From contig JAMBOW010000001.1 in assembly GCA_023715865.1 (NCBI GenBank), positions 1,922,001-1,986,000 of the forward strand: a DNA stretch of 64,000 nucleotides, read 5' to 3'. Made by a program: the position numbers and the translations under genes. Under the pieces are notes generated by a model. That model was given only the letters and a program-made list of their open reading frames with translations. It searched no databases and was not told where the DNA came from. This DNA is from Neobacillus mesonae. Its GTDB lineage: Bacteria; Bacillota; Bacilli; Paenibacillales; Paenibacillaceae. Below are positions 60,885 through 64,000 of this stretch, one piece after another; within the stretch, counting starts at the first letter, position 1, and every line of letters starts with the position of its first letter.

Positions 60885-61013
60885 GTGAATGCGAGGAAGA
60901 CGTTGTCTATTGTACTTGCTGCAGCCTGTTTTCTAACGCAGACAGCCTCAGCATACGCGCATAAAGACCGGCTTGAAATGTCTTTATCTTATGATTTTCA
61001 AAGGAGGATGAAT
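60885..61013 (+). other. In-frame signal-peptide-like extension upstream of pepF
   Basis: A GTG at 60885 with a strong AAGGAGG (60868-60874) opens the pepF frame 43 codons early. It encodes MNARKTLSIV.., a hydrophobic core and TASAYAHKD, i.e. a classical Sec signal with an A-x-A cleavage site at about residue 25, then a linker to the normal pepF start, which has its own AAAGGAGG. So two start signals exist for one protease. Confidence 0.6.
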
Positions 61014-62804
61014 ATGAGTAAAGTATTAAAACGCACCGAAGTACCTGAAGAGAACCAGTGGAAACTTAGCGATATTTTTGAGAGTCAAGCAGCTTGGGAC
61101 AAAGAATATCAGGAAGTTAAGGAATTAACCCAAAAGGCTGCCGAGTTCCAGGGCAAACTGGATCAGGCGGAAACAATTAAATCCTGCTTTGAACTTGAAG
61201 ATGACATTTCTCTCAAAACCGAGCGGCTTTATGTATACGCTCATATGCATCATGATGAAGACACTGCCGACCCTACATATCAAGCGCTATTACAAAAGGC
61301 GAAAAAACTAAGCGTGCAAGTCAGCGAGTCCCTGTCGTTTGTCGTTCCGGAAATTTTGGCTCTGCCTGAAGATCAGCTTGACGCATTCATTACAAACCCA
61401 GTTCTTCAGCCATTTAAATTTACGCTCGTTGAGATGAAACGCGAGAAAGCTCATATTCTTTCGAAGACAGAAGAAGCCCTGCTCGCACAGGTTGGAAACC
61501 TGTCTCAAGCACCACAAACGATTTTTGGCATGCTTAATAATGCAGACATGAAATTCCCTAAAATTAAGGACGAGAACGGAAACGAAGTTAATCTGACTCA
61601 TGGCAGCTACATTCAGTTTCTTGAAAACCCTAATCGTGAAGTACGTGAGCGTGCTTTTAAAGCCGTGTATAACACCTATGCCACGAACAAAAATACGATT
61701 GCCGCTACTTTAAGCGCAAACGTAAATAAAAATATTTTTTACTCCACGGTACGCAAATACCCTTCTGTAATGGAGATGTCGCTTTATGGAGACAACATTC
61801 CGAAGGAAGTGTACACGAATCTAATTGATACAATCCATGAAAGCTTGCCTCTGATGCATCGTTATATGAACCTTCGGAAAAAGCTTCTGGGCATCGATGA
61901 GCTGCATATGTACGATCTGTTTGCTCCTCTTGTCGAAGAGTACAAAATGGATATTACATACGATGAAGCCAAGAAGACCGTTAAAGAAAGCCTGAAGCCG
62001 CTGGGCGATGAATATTTGAATGCTTTGCAGGAAGGCTACGATAACGGCTGGATTGACGTGTATGAGAATGAAAATAAACGGACGGGTGCTTACAGCTGGG
62101 GAGCATACGGTACTCACCCTTATGTACTCTTGAACCACAAGGACAACCTGAACAGCATGTTTACACTCACTCATGAGATGGGGCATGCTCTGCACTCTTA
62201 TTTCTCAGATAAAGCTTTGAAATATAGAGATGCTCAGTACACTATTTTCCTTGCAGAGGTTGCTTCTACAACGAATGAGGCGCTGCTTATGGATTATTTG
62301 CTGAAAAAGTCAACAGATCCTAAAGAAAAGCTCTACCTGCTGACCTATTATGCAGATCAATTCCGTACAACGGTGTTCCGTCAAACCATGTTTGCTGAAT
62401 TCGAAAAAATCATTCACGAACGTGCAGAGCAAGGCGAAGCACTCACTCCTCAGCTGCTGTCCGAAATCTACTATGAACTGAATAAAAAGTATCATGGAGA
62501 TGATATGGCTGTAGATCAGGATATCGAAATGGAATGGGCGCGCATTCCGCATTTCTATACCAGCTTCTACGTATATAAATACGCAACTGGATTTTCAGCA
62601 GCAACGAGCTTTGCGAAGCAAATTCTGGAAGAAGGCCAGCCTGCCGTTGAGCGTTACCTCGGTTTCCTGAAAAGTGGCGGCAGCGATTATTCCATTAACA
62701 TCTTGGATAAGGCAGGAGTCGATATGTCCTCTCCTGAACCAATTCGGGAAGCGATGGCCGTGTTTGAAGGCATTATTTCACAAATGGAAGAGCTTACTAA
62801 ATAA
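61014..62804 (+). CDS. pepF: Oligoendopeptidase F (M3B family)
   Basis: 596-residue zinc endopeptidase that cuts peptides of roughly 7-17 residues, normally in the cytoplasm. Conserved opening MSKVLKRTEVPEENQWKLSDIFES, catalytic THEMGHALHSYF (HExxH), and the third ligand Glu in FLAEVASTTNEALL; YYADQFRTTVFRQTMFAEFE and FYTSFYVYKYATGFSAA are family signatures. The ATG at 61014 is the standard start and has AAAGGAGG 6 nt upstream. The same frame begins at GTG 60885 with a signal peptide, so a secreted form is possible. It is followed by the M42 aminopeptidase gene. Confidence 0.92.
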   Translation: MSKVLKRTEVPEENQWKLSDIFESQAAWDKEYQEVKELTQKAAEFQGKLDQAETIKSCFELEDDISLKTERLYVYAHMHHDEDTADPTYQALLQKAKKLSVQVSESLSFVVPEILALPEDQLDAFITNPVLQPFKFTLVEMKREKAHILSKTEEALLAQVGNLSQAPQTIFGMLNNADMKFPKIKDENGNEVNLTHGSYIQFLENPNREVRERAFKAVYNTYATNKNTIAATLSANVNKNIFYSTVRKYPSVMEMSLYGDNIPKEVYTNLIDTIHESLPLMHRYMNLRKKLLGIDELHMYDLFAPLVEEYKMDITYDEAKKTVKESLKPLGDEYLNALQEGYDNGWIDVYENENKRTGAYSWGAYGTHPYVLLNHKDNLNSMFTLTHEMGHALHSYFSDKALKYRDAQYTIFLAEVASTTNEALLMDYLLKKSTDPKEKLYLLTYYADQFRTTVFRQTMFAEFEKIIHERAEQGEALTPQLLSEIYYELNKKYHGDDMAVDQDIEMEWARIPHFYTSFYVYKYATGFSAATSFAKQILEEGQPAVERYLGFLKSGGSDYSINILDKAGVDMSSPEPIREAMAVFEGIISQMEELTK

Positions 62805-62821
62805 CGCTCCATCCTTAACAG

Positions 62822-62850
62822 AAATCCCTTGCCGCAACGGCAAGGGATTT
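62822..62850 (+). terminator. Intrinsic terminator after pepF
   Basis: AAATCCCTTGCC and GGCAAGGGATTT with a 5-nt loop. The T tail is short, so readthrough into the M42 peptidase gene is possible. Confidence 0.7.
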
Positions 62851-62903
62851 GATTATGTGAGCCCTAATTCAATAATGAATGTAAAAGGAGAGAACCGGAC
62901 GGT

Positions 62904-63944
62904 ATGACGATTGAAATTAATGAAAAATATACATTGGATGTGTTAAAAAAATTGCTGGAGACCCCAAGTCCAAGCGGCTACACTCACCATATCATGGAGC
63001 TGGTTGAATCCGAAGCCAAAAAATATGGAGCTGCCTATGAACGCAATGCAAAAGGCGGCGTCATAATTACCTTGCCAGGGGAAAACAACAGCCGGACCAT
63101 TGCCCTCAGTGCCCATGTTGATACACTAGGTGCAATGGTGCGGTCGATTACTCCGCATGGAACACTTAAGCTGACCTCCGTCGGAGGATTTATGATGCAT
63201 TCTATTGAGAATGAATACTGCCAAATTCATACCCGTGATGGCAAGACCTACACCGGAACCATCATGTCTACTCAGCCTTCTGTACATGTTTACAGCGGAG
63301 CTCGAGATTTTAAACGTGAAGAGAGCGTTATGGAAGTGCGTATTGACGAGATGGTGGAGAACAAACAGGATGTACTAAATCTCAGCATCGCAGTAGGTGA
63401 TTTCATTTCTTTTAATCCGCGCTGTGAAATTACACCGAGCGGATATATTAAATCACGGCATCTGGATGATAAAGCAAGCGTAGCTGCTTTATTTGCTCTG
63501 CTGGAATCTGCACAGCGTGAAGGCTGGAAGCCGCGGCATCAAATTAAGCTCTTGATCAGCAATTATGAGGAAGTTGGCCATGGAACAGCTTATATTCCTT
63601 CTGATATTGATGAAATGATTGCTGTTGATATGGGCGCAATGGGTGATGATTTAAGCTGTAAGGAAACGGATGTATCGATTTGTGCCAAAGATTCCTCCGG
63701 TCCCTATGACTATGAAATGACAACCCGCCTTATTGAGCTAGCCAAGCAATCAGATATTTCCTACGCGGTCGATATCTATCCATTCTATGGCTCTGATGCT
63801 TCGGCTGCACTTCGCGGCGGCAACAACATTCGTGCCGCTTTGATTGGACCTGGTGTTCATGCATCCCATGCCATGGAGCGGACGCATAAACAAGCAGTTC
63901 TCAATACCGCACGATTGCTGGGAGCTTACATTACCCAATACTAA
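62904..63944 (+). CDS. M42 family metallo-aminopeptidase (glutamyl aminopeptidase/FrvX-like)
   Basis: 346-residue co-catalytic metal peptidase that trims peptides in the cytoplasm as large oligomers. Metal and catalytic residues: SAHVDTLG (H, D), HLDDKASVA (bridging D), NYEEVGHG (catalytic E and metal E), VDMGAMG (D) and a late His in GVHASHAMERTH. Acts downstream of oligopeptidases such as PepF. AAAGGAGA is upstream of the ATG. Confidence 0.9.
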   Translation: MTIEINEKYTLDVLKKLLETPSPSGYTHHIMELVESEAKKYGAAYERNAKGGVIITLPGENNSRTIALSAHVDTLGAMVRSITPHGTLKLTSVGGFMMHSIENEYCQIHTRDGKTYTGTIMSTQPSVHVYSGARDFKREESVMEVRIDEMVENKQDVLNLSIAVGDFISFNPRCEITPSGYIKSRHLDDKASVAALFALLESAQREGWKPRHQIKLLISNYEEVGHGTAYIPSDIDEMIAVDMGAMGDDLSCKETDVSICAKDSSGPYDYEMTTRLIELAKQSDISYAVDIYPFYGSDASAALRGGNNIRAALIGPGVHASHAMERTHKQAVLNTARLLGAYITQY

Positions 63945-64000
63945 TGATCTTATTTTTCCACTAAAAAAAGACTCTCCCAAAACAACCTTTCAGTTAATTT

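Overview
The window looks like chromosomal core from a low-to-moderate GC Gram-positive of the Bacillota, most likely Paenibacillus or a close relative. The grounds are strong AGGAGG-type ribosome binding sites, frequent TTG and GTG starts with good ribosome binding sites, a YesM/YesN two-component pair beside an LplA/YtcQ-type lipoprotein, and many Bacillales families (YqhH, YqhG, YqzE, YwbE, YkvI, YitT, YtpB, YjcZ, YugP, PCYCGC lipoprotein, DUF309, DUF294). I see no tRNA, rRNA, CRISPR array, prophage or insertion sequence. The genus is inferred from gene content, not from a search.

Layout. 1-3.8 kb (minus): start of a solute-binding lipoprotein, then a YesN-like response regulator and YesM-like sensor kinase that probably control it. 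3.9-8.1 kb: a GT4 glycosyltransferase, ornithine aminotransferase (rocD) and a divergent polytopic permease. 8.2-12.1 kb (minus): DUF1796 protein, YwbE, a secreted polysaccharide deacetylase and a CPA1 Na+/H+ antiporter. 12.2-16.5 kb: a YneQ-like protein, a MarR repressor divergent from a FAD monooxygenase with a palindromic operator on the -10 box, an aberrant MurB paralogue, a GsiB-like KGG-repeat stress protein and a small zincin. 16.7-20.8 kb: yqhH-yqhG (SNF2 helicase and partner), a secreted unknown and yqzE. 21-29.9 kb: a CwlD-type amidase, a divergent polysaccharide deacetylase, small unknown proteins, xpt, ykvI, a second GT4 enzyme, an RsmF-type rRNA methyltransferase and an acidic unknown protein. 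30-34.3 kb: an operon of a second RsmF-type methyltransferase, an RsuA pseudouridine synthase and a HAD phosphatase, divergent from a membrane thioredoxin/PCYCGC lipoprotein pair. 34.4-40.5 kb (mostly minus): DUF309, small alarmone synthetase, pyrD, L,D-transpeptidase, ferredoxin, dinB, and a 47-residue membrane protein. 40.8-49.7 kb: cimA, a ResA-like thioredoxin, a JAMM protease, a DnaQ exonuclease/DUF294 pair, MerR, YugP protease, a GltC-like LysR regulator, rhomboid, tpx and a DUF1499-like protein. 49.8-50.1 kb: a 6S RNA gene with promoter and terminator. 50.2-64 kb: YesL, YjcZ, CshA-type helicase, YitT, MATE and MOP transporters, pfkA with a sesquarterpene cyclase gene (ytpB), a cold shock protein, pepF and an M42 aminopeptidase.

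The genes mostly form one- to three-gene units separated by clear intrinsic terminators, many of them bidirectional between convergent genes. Themes are cell envelope (amidase, deacetylases, MurB-like, L,D-transpeptidase, glycosyltransferases, isoprenoid cyclase), RNA modification and RNA handling (two RsmF-like enzymes, RsuA, CshA, Csp, 6S RNA), redox and stress (Tpx, ResA-like, thioredoxin/PCYCGC, KGG protein) and peptide turnover (PepF, M42, YugP, JAMM).

Nothing here looks like a wholly new multi-gene system. The observations most worth a second look are the in-frame signal-peptide extension with its own ribosome binding site upstream of the normal pepF start, the MarR operator embedded in the monooxygenase promoter, the MurB paralogue with altered catalytic and FAD-site motifs, the interleaved hairpins in the cshA leader, and the membrane thioredoxin/PCYCGC pair.
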